Shown piece by piece: positions 11,626 through 11,627 of a stretch of 11,627 nt of DNA (position 1 is the stretch's first letter; the number at the start of each line of letters is the position of its first letter). This DNA comes from an uncultured Lachnospiraceae bacterium (GTDB lineage Bacteria > Bacillota_A > Clostridia > Lachnospirales > Lachnospiraceae). The translations under genes and the position numbers were made by a program. Under the pieces are notes generated by a model. The model saw only the letters and a program-made list of their open reading frames with translations, searched no databases and was not told the origin of the DNA. The stretch lies in contig USJM01000045.1 of NCBI GenBank assembly GCA_900555005.1, forward strand, positions 1-11,627, read 5' to 3'.

Positions 11626-11627
11626 AG
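11607..11627 (+). CDS. Second XRE/excisionase-like gene, N-terminal start only (cut by window edge)
   Basis: ATG 11607 with a 14-mer ribosome leader codes for MFKDCLE before the window ends. The first six residues and leader match the gene at 8551 exactly, so a paralogue is expected to follow. Nothing more can be said of its domains. Confidence 0.6.

Noticed and set aside
1..11627. CRISPR array, tRNA, rRNA or insertion sequence
   Set aside because: No regularly spaced repeats, no cloverleaf-like sequence and no transposase were seen. The repeated sequences found are leaders, operators or single duplications.

Overview
The window looks like the left end of a prophage (or a closely related integrated element) in a gut-type Bacillota chromosome, probably Clostridia/Lachnospiraceae-like or an Erysipelotrichia relative. 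This rests on protein style, strong AGGAGG ribosome sites and the set of small phage proteins; the exact taxon cannot be fixed by eye. Positions 1-2879 are chromosomal: the 3' part of dnaE (DNA polymerase III alpha, cut by the window edge) and a complete rlmD/rumA-type 23S rRNA uracil-C5 methyltransferase. The element begins at or just inside the rlmD 3' end, and its other end lies beyond the window.

The leftward (minus-strand) lysogeny arm spans about 2955-7262. It holds a tyrosine integrase with its own terminator but two single-base frameshifts, a DinD homologue, a secreted 211-aa protein, and a LexA/CI-type S24 repressor. The secreted protein's ribosome site abuts the repressor stop codon. 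Between int and the secreted protein gene there is more structure than the proteins explain. An 80-bp sequence occurs twice (77/80 identical), once upstream of int and once upstream of dinD. The int-proximal copy has a near-consensus plus-strand promoter and a strong terminator, so it looks like an antisense small RNA gene. A second plus-strand RNA candidate, with an extended -10 box and a stem closed by a U tract, follows directly and overlaps the dinD 3' end. A third structured stretch lies upstream of dinD (5507-5735).

The genetic switch (7263-7379) is clear: overlapping divergent promoters, two 15-bp TAAAC-N5-GTTTA operators, and a Cro-like gene to the right. A third, degenerate operator lies just after cro. 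The rightward early region (7380-11627) is a series of small phage genes: XRE regulators, an HTH protein with a second excisionase-like domain, a Cys-rich protein, two tandem related small membrane proteins, and several unknowns. It is interrupted by three minus-strand genes at 7978-8460, 10117-10284 and 11281-11511. Four genes share the exact 14-mer GGAGAAAGGAGAAA in their leader. At the right edge a second copy of the HTH/excisionase-like gene begins, with 40 identical bases. A stretch of about 450 bp (8944-9395) has no convincing gene but carries nested inverted repeats.

The reading is an ordinary temperate-element switch with a possible lysogenic-conversion or exclusion gene behind the repressor, and an unusual dinD/small-RNA module next to int. 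No relaxase, replication, packaging or structural gene is visible, so prophage versus conjugative element cannot be settled here. Function assignments rest on motifs recognised by eye, not on database searches.
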